A DNA stretch of 64,000 nt from Candidatus Nanosynbacter sp. TM7-075 (GTDB taxonomy: Bacteria > Patescibacteriota > Saccharimonadia > Saccharimonadales > Saccharimonadaceae). The position numbers and the translations under genes were made by a program. Every line of letters begins with the position of its first letter. Positions within the stretch are counted from its first letter, which is position 1. Shown piece after piece: positions 8,845 to 17,362 of the stretch. The notes under the pieces are model-generated. The model was not told the origin of the DNA. It was given only the letters and a program-made list of their open reading frames with translations, and ran no database searches. The stretch is from contig NZ_JAJQJW010000001.1 in assembly GCF_022828255.1 (NCBI RefSeq), forward strand, positions 217,984 through 281,983, in the 5' to 3' direction.

Positions 8845-8984
8845 TTGCATTTTTCATTTTTTATGATAAAATAGTAAAGTCCACCTAGATGGCTGATGTT
8901 CAGAGCTTCTGATTTCCAGCCTAGCGCTGGATAAGAACCTTAACATCTGCTATCTAAAGTTTTCACGAGAGAAAGGATGGCGCG
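8845..8984 (+). promoter_or_regulatory. Promoter and multibranch folded leader of the Pro/Ser/Thr-rich surface gene
   Basis: TTGCAT (8845-8850), 16 nt, TAAAAT (8867-8872). The leader closes with TAGAT (8886-8890)/ATCTA (8952-8956) and GATGTT (8895-8900)/AACATC (8942-8947), separated by a symmetric 4-nt internal loop, and encloses two hairpins, CAGA/TCTG (8901-8911) and CCAGC/GCTGG (8916-8930). GAAAGGA follows before the ATG at 8985. The stems are exact, so this is a real structured leader by eye; its ligand or role is unknown. Confidence 0.5.
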
Positions 8985-10496
8985 ATGAGCCGTCACACCA
9001 AGACTCCACTGAGAGTCTCAATGCTGGCAATTCTTGTCGGCATTATCGGAATGCTCCTCTTCGGAGGAGCATCGTACGCCACCAACGAGGCACAGTCCTC
9101 GTCTGGTATCGAAGTGGCGTCTACCGCCACTACCGGTCACCAGATGACCGCCGAAATCACCCGGGTAACCTCTTCCGGCACTCACGTCACGTCTTCCGTC
9201 CGCGTGGACGGTACGTGGGCGACGGAAAAACTTGAGATCGGACAGAGTTTCTCTGTCCATGCTAACGTAGATCTCAAATGGGCCACCAATTTCCCGTTTG
9301 TCCTCGACGGAGGAGAACGGATTGGTGACTGCACGGTTGATAATACCGCCCTCACCTGCACCGTTGACACGGTGCCCGACACCATGGTCAACAAGACAAA
9401 TGTCACAGGACATTGGTGGTCGGCAGCCCGAATTCAGGAAAGTGCGGTCGGTAAGACCACCGCAGAGTTTATCCTGGAGGGCAAGACGTCGACAGTCACG
9501 TTCGGTGATAGCAACGGTGATGGTACATGCGATAGGGACTGCGGTCCTGTGCATTACCCCTACGCAAGTATCGACAACTTCAAGGCGGGATGGGTCAATC
9601 CTGACAACACCGTCTCTTGGATGATCAGCTGGGTCACCACGCCTGGCACTGAGTACACAATTCACGACGAGAGCACCCGTCTCTCGAATGTTGTCTCGTG
9701 CTCTACGGATGAGACGTGGAACCCGAAGACCGTTATCAAGGTCACGGCTACTCAGGTTGACAACGAGACCATCAAGATGATGGCTCCCGAGGGATCGAAG
9801 GTCTGTGTGACCTACACCCCCGATCCGGTGAACCCTGATGGCGCAAAGGCGGTCACGAATGTGGCTACCGTCAATGGCGTCCGCTATGAGAAGACGGTCG
9901 AGATCAAGGCTAATGGAGGGACCGACGGAGACGGCACGACGCCTGCTCCTCAGCCTACACCCACTCCCTCTGTGACCCCGACCCCGGAGCCGACACCGTC
10001 GACAACTCCGAGTCCGACGCCTAGCGTGACACCCGCACCGAGTCCGACTCCAACCGCGACTCCGACCCCGGAGCCGACACCGTCGACACCTAGTGTGACA
10101 CCGGAACCGACTCCGAGTCCGAGCCCATCGACGACTCCTGAACCGAGTCCGTCGGCACCAAGCCCGGCACCGAGCCCGACCCCGTCGGCATCACCGAGTC
10201 CGAGTCCGTCGGCACCAAGCCCGTCGGTCACGCCGACTCCGAGCCCGACGCCAACCACGGCACCCACGCCGAGCACGACACCGTCGGCAACACCGGTGCC
10301 GACACCCACGCCGTCGACAACTCCGACACCCGTGCCCACGCTGTCGGCGACACCGGCACCAGCACGCCAGCACAAGAAGCTGGCGATCACTGGTGCAAGT
10401 GGAGACGCAGCCACCAGCGCGGTCGCGCTAGTGGCTCTCGGAGGATTATTCCTTATTTGGGCGCGTCGTCGCCAGACGGCACACCCAGAGGACTAA
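8985..10496 (+). CDS. Secreted, wall-anchored Pro/Ser/Thr-rich surface protein
   Basis: 503 aa. Residues about 10-32 are a signal peptide (hydrophobic, then AYAT). A beta-rich ectodomain of about 290 residues follows, in which Cys residues appear in pairs (for example [17 protein letters not shown]), then about 135 residues of irregular PTP, PSP and EPTPS repeats, forming a stalk. The C-terminus has LAITGASG, a hydrophobic helix and RRR, a sortase-type signal (LAxTG). It resembles adhesins of Actinobacteria. In 9061-9120, 36 of 60 bases are G or C and codons prefer C/G endings, unlike rplA and rplJ on either side, which suggests transfer, possibly from an actinobacterial host. Function inferred: attachment or host contact. 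Confidence 0.75.
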   Translation: MSRHTKTPLRVSMLAILVGIIGMLLFGGASYATNEAQSSSGIEVASTATTGHQMTAEITRVTSSGTHVTSSVRVDGTWATEKLEIGQSFSVHANVDLKWATNFPFVLDGGERIGDCTVDNTALTCTVDTVPDTMVNKTNVTGHWWSAARIQESAVGKTTAEFILEGKTSTVTFGDSNGDGTCDRDCGPVHYPYASIDNFKAGWVNPDNTVSWMISWVTTPGTEYTIHDESTRLSNVVSCSTDETWNPKTVIKVTATQVDNETIKMMAPEGSKVCVTYTPDPVNPDGAKAVTNVATVNGVRYEKTVEIKANGGTDGDGTTPAPQPTPTPSVTPTPEPTPSTTPSPTPSVTPAPSPTPTATPTPEPTPSTPSVTPEPTPSPSPSTTPEPSPSAPSPAPSPTPSASPSPSPSAPSPSVTPTPSPTPTTAPTPSTTPSATPVPTPTPSTTPTPVPTLSATPAPARQHKKLAITGASGDAATSAVALVALGGLFLIWARRRQTAHPED

Positions 10497-10502
10497 CCCT
10501 TA

Positions 10503-10545
10503 TCGTCGAGGGGTGTTAGTTTAATCGACTAGCACCCCTCGACGA
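10503..10545 (+). terminator. Long hairpin after the surface gene
   Basis: TCGTCGAGGGGTG (10503-10515) and CACCCCTCGACGA (10533-10545) pair perfectly, with the stem continuing TTAGT/ACTAG inside. No T-run follows; perhaps an RNA-stabilising 3' structure upstream of the terminator that comes next. Confidence 0.6.
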
Positions 10546-10562
10546 AGACAGATAGATATCAG

Positions 10563-10615
10563 AGAGAAAAGGAGGTTCGTTCGCCCGCTCCACCACGGAG
10601 CGGGTTTTCTCTTTG
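10563..10615 (+). terminator. Intrinsic terminator of the surface gene
   Basis: CCCGCTC/GAGCGGG hairpin nested in AGAGAAAA/TTTTCTCT, with a T-rich 3' arm. Confidence 0.75.
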
Positions 10616-10714
10616 GTTAGACATAGACGCCTATTGATTTTATTACGTTATTATTGTAAAATAATCGGCTGGAAAATAATCGCCATAGCTCTTGTTTTTC
10701 GTTGTCATTTCTGC

Positions 10715-10851
10715 TACAATAGTCTGGAACATTACCAAAGACAGTGGCGACTTGACGTAAAACAAGTATAAAAATGCCACCGAGGGATGAAACTAACAGT
10801 TTTATTTGACGTCTTTGGTAGTGCGAGAATCAAAGACGTTTTTTGATTCTC
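10715..10851 (+). promoter_or_regulatory. rplJL leader: L10-leader-type regulator with terminator
   Basis: TACAAT at 10715-10720 is followed by ACCAAAGAC (10734-10742), which pairs with GTCTTTGGT (10811-10819) and encloses the AGTGGCGACTT... GCCACCGAGGGATGAAAC elements of the L10-binding leader. ACGTCTTTG (10809-10817) can instead pair with CAAAGACGT (10831-10839) followed by six T, an intrinsic terminator. A third helix, GAGAATCAAA (10825-10834) with TTTGATTCTC (10842-10851), excludes the terminator. This is a three-state switch controlling rplJ-rplL. Known family role: autogenous control by L10(L12)4. Confidence 0.8.
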
Positions 10852-10912
10852 CATTACCGCACGTTAACAAATTGGCACATAACAAATTAACTCAATCAAA
10901 GAAAGGATTTTT

Positions 10913-11437
10913 ATGGCAATTTCACGCGATAAAAAACAAACTTTGGTTGCTGAACTGACAGAGCTATTAAAAGACGCTAAGGGCACGGCTTTTGCTCGAT
11001 ATCAAACCCTTACCGTTGCCGACCTACAAGAACTACGCAAGGCAGCTCGCGAAGCGGGTGTCACCATCAAGGTTGTTAAAAACCGATTGGTACGCGTAGC
11101 TCTTCAGGAAATCGACACTTACAAAGAAACCGACACCAGCTTATTGGTTGGTCAATTGGTTTACGCCGTAAGTAGCGAAGATGAAGTTATGCCAGCAAAG
11201 ATATTGGACACGTTTGCAAAAACACATCCAGCATTACAACTTGCAGGTGGCTTCTCAGGCGAAGGCTTGGCAATTAGCGAAGCTGACGTTAAAGCATTGG
11301 CAGGCCTACCAAGCAAAGACCAACTCGTTGCTCAAGTGGTATCACAATTGCTATCACCAGTACACGACACAGTCAACGCGCTTGGCGGCAATTTGCACGG
11401 ACTTTTGGACGGCATCGAAGCCAAAGCTGCTGCTTAA
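10913..11437 (+). CDS. rplJ: 50S ribosomal protein L10
   Basis: 174 aa with the N-terminal rRNA-binding globular domain (KKQTLVAELTELLKDAKGTAFARYQTLTVADLQELRKAARE) and a C-terminal helix that carries L12 dimers. GAAAGGA sits upstream of the ATG, at the end of the L10-type leader. It forms the base of the ribosomal stalk and is followed 65 nt later by rplL, the normal arrangement. Confidence 0.96.
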   Translation: MAISRDKKQTLVAELTELLKDAKGTAFARYQTLTVADLQELRKAAREAGVTIKVVKNRLVRVALQEIDTYKETDTSLLVGQLVYAVSSEDEVMPAKILDTFAKTHPALQLAGGFSGEGLAISEADVKALAGLPSKDQLVAQVVSQLLSPVHDTVNALGGNLHGLLDGIEAKAAA

Positions 11438-11502
11438 GTTTAGCAATCAACACTAGTAACGTTGCAATCATCGCAACAATATAATAATAAAGGAGAATAT
11501 CA

Positions 11503-11880
11503 ATGGCTGATATTAAGAAATTGGCTGAAGAACTTGTAAAATTGACAGTTCTAGAAGTTAACGAATTGAAAAATCATCTTAAAGAAGAATACGGCATCGA
11601 GCCAGCTGCTGCAGCTGTAGCTGTTGCTGGTCCAGCTGCTGGTGGTGACGCCGCTGCTGCTGACGAAAAAACTGAGTTCACAGTTACTTTGAAAGACGCT
11701 GGTTCTCAGAAGGTTGCAGTCATCAAGGCTGTTAAGGAAATCACTGGCCTAGGTCTAGGTGAAGCAAAAGCTATCGTTGACGGCGCTCCAGCACCAGTCA
11801 AGGAAAAAGTTTCTAAGGACGAAGCTGAAGCTGCAAAGAAAACTTTGGAAGACGCTGGCGCTACTGTCGAGCTTTCATAA
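11503..11880 (+). CDS. rplL: 50S ribosomal protein L7/L12
   Basis: 125 aa. An N-terminal dimerisation segment ([20 protein letters not shown]), an Ala-rich hinge and the C-terminal domain [20 protein letters not shown]...[16 protein letters not shown] that recruits translation GTPases. AAAGGAG precedes the ATG. Normal length; cotranscribed with rplJ. Confidence 0.97.
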   Translation: MADIKKLAEELVKLTVLEVNELKNHLKEEYGIEPAAAAVAVAGPAAGGDAAAADEKTEFTVTLKDAGSQKVAVIKAVKEITGLGLGEAKAIVDGAPAPVKEKVSKDEAEAAKKTLEDAGATVELS

Positions 11881-11910
11881 TTTGTTATACAATGCCAATT
11901 TGTTTCGTTT

Positions 11911-11940
11911 AATCACCGTCCGCTCTGGGCGGTGATTTTT
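11911..11940 (+). terminator. Intrinsic terminator after rplL
   Basis: AATCACCG / CGGTGATT hairpin with a T-run. Confidence 0.85.
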
Positions 11941-12057
11941 ATGTCGCCAATCTTAATATCACGAACCACGCGTCAATTTCAAGAGTAAAATTTGCAACAC
12001 TTTTTTATTCATATCTTATAGCGCTGTGGAAAATTGGATAAAAATAGATAACGCGAC

Positions 12058-12086
12058 TTGATATAAATGTAAGGATATGCTATATA
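12058..12086 (+). promoter_or_regulatory. Promoter of the 171-aa hypothetical gene
   Basis: TTGATA (12058-12063), 17-nt spacer, TATATA (12081-12086). The rest of the 250-nt gap after rplL shows only the rplL terminator and AT-rich sequence. Confidence 0.5.
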
Positions 12087-12129
12087 TTAGTTAAGTATTA
12101 TAAAAATAGACAAAGGAATTGCGAGAACC

Positions 12130-12645
12130 ATGTCTGAATTACCAGAAAAGCAAATTAAGCGTCTGAGGACACTTATTCAAGAGGCGGAGACCAATTTAGC
12201 TGCCGCAAAAGAATTATTGATTAGTATTATTGGCGACGATGGTCAAGTTGTTACGCCAAAAACTTCGTCAGATAATGTAGCGGGAAAGATTATCGAAGGC
12301 GTATTTGACGGACAAATGATGCTCAGCCCGGATGGTAAAAATTACCCAATCCCAGCTAACTACGCTTCAAAGTCGAAGCTGGTTGAGGGCGACTTGATGA
12401 AATTGACAATCGCTGAAGACGGCAGCTTTATTTATAAGCAAATCGGTCCTGTGCCGCGAAAGCAGATTATCGGAACGCTCGTCCAGCACGACGGAATTTA
12501 CTACGTCGAGGCTTCCGGCCGCGAATATCGTATTTTGCTTGCTAGCGTAACTTACTTCCGAATTAACGTCGGCGACCAAGTTACAATCATCATCCCTGAA
12601 GACAATCCTGACGCAACTTGGGCTGCTGTCGAAGCTGCATTATAA
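12130..12645 (+). CDS. Conserved hypothetical protein with N-terminal coiled coil
   Basis: 171 aa, no family recognised. Residues 1-35 are a charged amphipathic helix (KQIKRLRTLIQEAETNLAAAKELL), then two related beta-rich halves: residues about 52-105 (GKIIEGVFDGQMMLSPDGKNYPI...GDLMKLTIAEDG) and about 115-160 (IGTLVQHDGIYYVEASGREYRI..ASVTYFRINVGDQVTIIIP). Both contain a G-x-x-V/I, short loop, then VGD/EGD pattern like small beta-barrels. AAAGGAATTG precedes the ATG and the next gene starts 9 nt after the stop. Probably cytosolic; the binding partner is unknown. Confidence 0.75.
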   Translation: MSELPEKQIKRLRTLIQEAETNLAAAKELLISIIGDDGQVVTPKTSSDNVAGKIIEGVFDGQMMLSPDGKNYPIPANYASKSKLVEGDLMKLTIAEDGSFIYKQIGPVPRKQIIGTLVQHDGIYYVEASGREYRILLASVTYFRINVGDQVTIIIPEDNPDATWAAVEAAL

Positions 12646-12654
12646 GGAAATCTT

Positions 12655-13530
12655 ATGATACCGAGCGAGTTCTTGCTCAGTTACGCCAGTTTTAACGCTG
12701 ATAATAAGCCTTTTATTGAATGTCAAGTTGGCGATAAAATTGAGCGTCATGAATTATTTGGACAAGATTTATCTCTTAAGTTTGATTTTTCTGTCAAGTA
12801 TTGCGCGGGTTGGGTGGATTTTGAGAATCGCTGTAGCCAAATTTGTCCAGATTACGCCACGGTTGATGAAAAGTATGAAAATTGCCTAAAATGCCGCGAT
12901 AAAACAGGCTTCAATCCAGCATTTTACAACGCCAATTCGGTTTCCGCCCAACAAGAAAAAATCAATCAAAACCCGCACTTTGTTTACTTGGCGTACTTCG
13001 CGCCGAACGTCATAAAAGTTGGAATCTCGCAAGAAGAGCGCGGAATTCGGAGATTATTGGAGCAGGGAGCGCGATTAGCCATAAAATTAGAAACGTTTTC
13101 TTCGGCATTGATCGCCAGGCAGTACGAGGCGAAAATTTCCAAGCTAGACGGAATAGCTGAAACTCTGCCAGTTCACAAAAAGATGGAATTAATAAAACAA
13201 GCGTTTAACCGTACTGACGGCGAAAGGGAATTGCGACAAAAATTACTTGAAATTGAGCAGAAAATTGGCGTGTCGTTTCCGAAATCCGAGCTAATTCCTT
13301 GCGAAAATTATTTTCAAACCGCTGGTGTTGATTTGTCACGTGTCGTTTTAATGAAGGATTATGGTCAATTGGTCGGACATGTACGCAGCGTCATCGGCTC
13401 AATTGTCATCACTGATTACGATAGTCAGCTGCTGGCTTACAATATTAAAAAGCTTATTGGCTATCGGGCGCAAAAAGTTGACAGAGAAATTGAGCTGGAT
13501 TTACCAACAGAGCAATTAACGTTATTTTAG
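12655..13530 (+). CDS. DUF2797-family protein
   Basis: 291 aa. Contains a four-cysteine cluster near residues 57-82 (CSQICPDYA...YENCLKC), probably a zinc site, followed by HFVYLAYFAPNVIKVGISQEER, the DUF2797 core that resembles the strand-loop of GIY-YIG-like domains (VYLA...KVGI). A C-terminal helical part closes the protein. DUF2797 has no defined function; a nucleic-acid role is possible because of the similarity to nuclease folds. It lies 9 nt downstream of the 171-aa gene and is probably cotranscribed. Confidence 0.75.
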   Translation: MIPSEFLLSYASFNADNKPFIECQVGDKIERHELFGQDLSLKFDFSVKYCAGWVDFENRCSQICPDYATVDEKYENCLKCRDKTGFNPAFYNANSVSAQQEKINQNPHFVYLAYFAPNVIKVGISQEERGIRRLLEQGARLAIKLETFSSALIARQYEAKISKLDGIAETLPVHKKMELIKQAFNRTDGERELRQKLLEIEQKIGVSFPKSELIPCENYFQTAGVDLSRVVLMKDYGQLVGHVRSVIGSIVITDYDSQLLAYNIKKLIGYRAQKVDREIELDLPTEQLTLF

Positions 13531-13628
13531 AACCTTATTTTTACAATATGCTTTTGATGAAATAGCTTGAAATTTTACTCTATTACTGATATATATAAAT
13601 CAAACTTTCACAGTAAAGGAGGCTACCA

Positions 13629-13850
13629 ATGAGCTTAACTACAATATTATTAAATACTTCAATAGTACTGGCACGATACTTGCCATACATCTTGGGAGTG
13701 GTGACTCTAATTACATCAATATTCATCCTTAAGAAAGAAAAAATTAGCAAGAAGTCTAAGGCTCTGTTATTAACTTGCATAATTACTGCCATTATTACAA
13801 TAATAATCGTATTTATGCGATCTCGAATACTCGGAAATCACATTTGTTAA
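13629..13850 (+). CDS. Small membrane protein (73 aa)
   Basis: Two hydrophobic segments (residues about 5-31 and 45-62) separated by a Lys-rich loop (KKEKISKKSK). Strong ribosome-binding site AAAGGAGG at 13615-13622. No family recognised. Its 3' end overlaps, in another frame, the open remnant at 13807-14043, so the present C-terminus may result from a deletion that joined unrelated sequence. Membrane topology is inferred from hydrophobicity only. Confidence 0.55.
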   Translation: MSLTTILLNTSIVLARYLPYILGVVTLITSIFILKKEKISKKSKALLLTCIITAIITIIIVFMRSRILGNHIC

Positions 13851-14043
13851 CGTCTACTACGGCGGCAGGTTTGGTAACATACCCGGTGATAGTCATGGTC
13901 ATGTCAGAGCCACTGGCGGTCCGCTCGGCGAAAATATCGTCTATTGGAGGCTGCCTGAGAGCGAGGGCGGCCAGGTTATCATAGACAACTCATGGGAAAC
14001 CATGAACGGCAACGACTTGCGCGATCACCTCACTGGCTTCTGA
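13807..14043 (+). pseudogene. 3' remnant of an unrecognised coding sequence
   Basis: The frame ending in TGA at 14041-14043 is open from 13807 but has no start codon or ribosome-binding site before its Gly-rich part. From 13843 it reads FVNVYYGGRFGNIPGDSHGH and continues with ATGGPLGENIVYWRLPE, then DNSWETMNGNDLRDHLTGF. Composition is coding-like and more GC-rich than the flanks. It looks like the C-terminal piece of a larger lost protein. The next gene (14102) could be a companion such as an immunity gene, but nothing proves that. Confidence 0.45.
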
Positions 14044-14101
14044 GTCATAAGACATCTGGATATGCCTGAAAACTATCCATCTTACCTGGTATAATTTCAC
14101 T

Positions 14102-14494
14102 ATGAACAATTACTCAAATTTTATATTCCCATCGGTAATTTTTGAAGCATTTCCAATTCTCGAAAAATTGGGTTATGTTCGACAATTCGCACCACTGATA
14201 CCGCTTAGTCCAGATACGACTTTTCACCTATTCGGCGGTAAGGATGGATACTTTCTTATACTAGTTATGACCGACTATGCTGACCCAATAGATCAAAGTC
14301 AAGAGTTAAAGAATATTTCTGGTGAATATGCGTTTGAATTTACTAAGCTTATCACGCCGCATAGCAATGATGAATATATTGAGATAAAAGAAAACGACGA
14401 GATACTTGAAGATCCAACCGTGTCAGACCCTAATAGTTACTACCGTTTTTATGTCGCCGAAACAAAACACAAAATCGATCTGCGCTATCCATAA
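14102..14494 (+). CDS. Hypothetical acidic protein (130 aa)
   Basis: No family recognised. Acidic, no signal peptide or membrane segment; contains a predicted beta-sheet core (DTTFHLFGGKDGYFLILVMTDY) and an acidic middle (EYIEIKENDEILED). TATAAT at 14089-14094 is 7 nt from the ATG, giving a leaderless mRNA. Lies directly after a C-terminal gene remnant, an arrangement seen for orphan immunity genes next to decayed toxin genes; this is only a suggestion. Confidence 0.65.
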   Translation: MNNYSNFIFPSVIFEAFPILEKLGYVRQFAPLIPLSPDTTFHLFGGKDGYFLILVMTDYADPIDQSQELKNISGEYAFEFTKLITPHSNDEYIEIKENDEILEDPTVSDPNSYYRFYVAETKHKIDLRYP

Positions 14495-14540
14495 AAAATG
14501 CCGTTTTCTGATATAATTATCTCATGAGGAGCATGAGGGG

Positions 14541-15989
14541 ATGAGTCAGGCGCTATATCGTAAATATCGCAGTCGCAGTTTGGATGAAGTTTTAGGTCAA
14601 GATCACGTGACTAGTATTTTACGTCGAGCGTTAGAGCAGGGAAAAATTGCTCATGCGTACTTGTTGACCGGACCGCGCGGCGTGGGAAAAACATCGGTGG
14701 CGCGAATTCTGGCGCACGAAATTAACCACTTGCCATATGACGACGATTCTTCAAACTTGGATATTATTGAAATTGACGCAGCCAGCAATAACGGCGTTGA
14801 TGACATTCGCGCTTTAAGAGAAAAGGCCCAAGTCGCGCCTGTTTCTGCACCGAAAAAAGTTTATATCATCGACGAAGTTCACATGCTGTCAAAATCAGCA
14901 TTTAACGCGCTATTAAAAACCTTGGAAGAACCGCCAGAACACGTGGTGTTTATCTTAGCTACAACCGACGCCGACAAACTTCCAGCCACCATTCTTAGCC
15001 GTGTTCAGCAATTTTTCTTCCGCCCAATTCCGACGGAAATTATGACGCGCCAGTTAATGAATATAGCGAAGAAAGAGGGATTTGCAATCGAAGAGGACGC
15101 CGCCAGGTTAATTGCTGAACGTTCCCGTGGCGGATTCCGTGACGGCATTAGTACGCTTGACCAATTGTCGATTTTAGCAACATCAGACCAGCCACTGACG
15201 GCGAATATGGTTACCGAATATTTGGGACTGAGTGACGCGACAATACTTGGCAATTTGTTGGATTCATATCCATCCGACGACAATGAGAAAGTCCTAAATA
15301 TCTTCCAGGAATTAGAAAATAGCGGCGCGAATTCAATTGTTGTGTCGCATCAATTATTGTCGATTGCTCGCAATAGATTACGGAAAAATCCGAATCTTAT
15401 TGGGTTGGTTCAGCAATTGATCGAGGTTGATCGACACCCGCACCCAGACTTGAAATTATTGACGATATTCATGAATAGCAATTCTCAGCAGGCAAAAAAG
15501 CCAGTCGCGCCAAAGAAAAATATAGCTCAAGCCGCGACCCAAAAACCCGCCGAAAAACCAACGCCAATCAAGCCCGCAGAGCCAGCAAAACCGACCGAAA
15601 AGCCGATTAAAAAAGAAGAAAAACCAGCCGAGCCAGCAAAAAAACCCGCCGAAAAACCAAAGAAAACTGACGCGCCACTAGAGCTAAATTGGGAAAAAGT
15701 CATTGAAAGAGCGAAGGGAAAATCCCTCGGACTGGCGTCATTATTACAGAAAAGCCAGTGGTCGTTTGATGGTGAAAAATTGACAATTTATGCAGGTTCC
15801 GCGTTTTATAAGAAAAAGCTGGACGACGCAAAAAACAAACCATTGATTTCGGAAATTATCTCAGAAGAAACCGCGATGGATTTGGAAATTGATATAATTG
15901 GAGAGAAGAAGCCGCCAGAGGACGAAAAATTGGCGGAAATTGCAGAATTAATGGGTGGTGGCGAAGAAGTTAAGCTGGAGGATATTTAA
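14541..15989 (+). CDS. dnaX: DNA polymerase III subunit gamma/tau, without zinc module
   Basis: 482 aa. AAA+ clamp-loader core: YRPKTF-like start (YRKYRSRSLDEVLGQDHV), Walker A GPRGVGKTS, Walker B IIDEVHMLS, sensor ATTDADKLP and LSRVQQF. The four-cysteine zinc module usually inserted after Walker A is missing: HEINHLPYDDDSSNLDIIEID runs straight through. A Lys/Pro/Ala-rich linker (residues about 315-375) leads to a C-terminal tau-like domain. TATAAT at 14512-14517 sits upstream, with ATGAGG codons overlapping the start. Stop and dnaB start overlap by 1 nt (TAATG). Confidence 0.93.
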   Translation: MSQALYRKYRSRSLDEVLGQDHVTSILRRALEQGKIAHAYLLTGPRGVGKTSVARILAHEINHLPYDDDSSNLDIIEIDAASNNGVDDIRALREKAQVAPVSAPKKVYIIDEVHMLSKSAFNALLKTLEEPPEHVVFILATTDADKLPATILSRVQQFFFRPIPTEIMTRQLMNIAKKEGFAIEEDAARLIAERSRGGFRDGISTLDQLSILATSDQPLTANMVTEYLGLSDATILGNLLDSYPSDDNEKVLNIFQELENSGANSIVVSHQLLSIARNRLRKNPNLIGLVQQLIEVDRHPHPDLKLLTIFMNSNSQQAKKPVAPKKNIAQAATQKPAEKPTPIKPAEPAKPTEKPIKKEEKPAEPAKKPAEKPKKTDAPLELNWEKVIERAKGKSLGLASLLQKSQWSFDGEKLTIYAGSAFYKKKLDDAKNKPLISEIISEETAMDLEIDIIGEKKPPEDEKLAEIAELMGGGEEVKLEDI

Positions 15990-17341
15990 TGGCAGACAAG
16001 AGCGAAGAAGTAAAAGGGAAGATACCACCACAAAATTTGGACGCGGAAAAGAGTTTGCTTGGGGCGGTTTTAATTGACGAGGAAGTTTTGGCAGACGCCG
16101 CAGAGATTACTCACCCTAGCGATTTTTACGACAAGAATCACGGATTGATTTTTGCTGGAATGATGCGACTATTTGAAAAACATAAGCCTGTCGATCTATT
16201 GACCTTAACCGACGAATTGAAACGAAAGGACGAGCTGGAATTAGTCGGCGGATCGGCATATCTGACAGAGCTAACGAACTACGTCCCAACGGCGGCGCAC
16301 GCATCGGCTTACGCGGAGATGATTGCGCAAGCAGCAGTTCGCAGGCGTCTGATAAAAGCGAGCGGTGACATTTCCGAGCTTGGCTATGACGAATCGACGA
16401 CCACGCAGGAATTATTAGAGAAGGCCGAAGCTGAACTTTTCAGCGTATCAGACCAATCAACCAAGCAAGATTTGGTCAGTCTGGAAAGTATTCTGACGGA
16501 TAGCTTTGATCGAATCGAAGAGCTCAGTAAAAATAAAGGCTCTCTCAGAGGAGTCCGCACTGGCTATCGCGATCTGGACAATATGACCGCTGGCTTGCAA
16601 AAATCGGACTTGATTATTCTGGCGGCGCGTCCAGCCATGGGTAAGACAACGCTGGTGACAAATTTGGCTTATAACGTGGCGACGATTGAGAAAAATCCTG
16701 TCCTATTCTTCAGCCTAGAGATGAGCAAGGAGCAGCTGGTCGACCGTATGTTGGCGGATGCGTCGGGGGTTGATAGCTGGAATATTCGCACCGGAAATCT
16801 GAGCGATGAAGATTTTGCTAAATTGTCTGAGGCTATGGGAGAAATGGCTGAGGCACCAATTTATATCGATGACACGCCGGGATTATCAGTTTTGGAGATG
16901 CGAACTAAAGCGCGTCGAATTGCCCACGAGAACCAATTGGGATTAATCATCGTCGACTATTTGCAACTTATGCAGGCCAACGGAAACCACAACGGAAACC
17001 GCGTTCAGGAAGTTTCGGAAATTTCCCGTGGACTGAAGCTTATTGCTCGCGAATTGAATGTGCCGCTAATTGCCCTGAGCCAGCTGAGCCGTTCCGTTGA
17101 ATCGCGCACGCCGCCAATTCCACAACTAGCCGACCTGCGTGAATCCGGTTCCATTGAGCAGGACGCCGACATCGTGAGCTTTATTTATCGCCCTGGATAT
17201 TACGAGCCTGACAACCCAGAAGTCCAGAATATTACAGACTTAATCATCGCTAAGCACCGTAACGGCCCAGTTGGTAAAGTCCAATTGTACTTCCACCCAG
17301 AGCGCCTACGCTTTATGAGCCTGGATCGCAAGCATGAATAG
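15989..17341 (+). CDS. dnaB: Replicative DNA helicase DnaB
   Basis: 450 aa. N-terminal helical domain (PPQNLDAEKSLLGAVLIDEEVL), linker, and RecA-like helicase domain with Walker A ARPAMGKTT, the H1a segment LFFSLEMSKEQL, IIVDYLQLM and the C-terminal QDADIVSFIYR. Unwinds DNA at the replication fork as a hexamer. Overlaps the dnaX stop by 1 nt, so clamp-loader and helicase are translationally coupled. Confidence 0.96.
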   Translation: MADKSEEVKGKIPPQNLDAEKSLLGAVLIDEEVLADAAEITHPSDFYDKNHGLIFAGMMRLFEKHKPVDLLTLTDELKRKDELELVGGSAYLTELTNYVPTAAHASAYAEMIAQAAVRRRLIKASGDISELGYDESTTTQELLEKAEAELFSVSDQSTKQDLVSLESILTDSFDRIEELSKNKGSLRGVRTGYRDLDNMTAGLQKSDLIILAARPAMGKTTLVTNLAYNVATIEKNPVLFFSLEMSKEQLVDRMLADASGVDSWNIRTGNLSDEDFAKLSEAMGEMAEAPIYIDDTPGLSVLEMRTKARRIAHENQLGLIIVDYLQLMQANGNHNGNRVQEVSEISRGLKLIARELNVPLIALSQLSRSVESRTPPIPQLADLRESGSIEQDADIVSFIYRPGYYEPDNPEVQNITDLIIAKHRNGPVGKVQLYFHPERLRFMSLDRKHE

Positions 17342-17362
17342 AATTGTGTTATAATCATACCA

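Noticed and set aside
8977..8988. Three-codon ORF (ATG GCG CGA TGA) before the surface gene
   Set aside because: Spacing of GAAAGGA fits the ATG at 8985; the overlap is likely chance.
9950..10414. Antisense ORF of 154 codons over the Pro/Thr/Ser repeats
   Set aside because: It is a low-complexity mirror of the repeat region (Gly/Val/Asp-rich) with no start context.
14524..14544. Leader peptide MRSMRG overlapping the dnaX start
   Set aside because: Its ATGs are parts of the GAGG-rich ribosome-binding region; a six-codon ORF cannot be supported without data.
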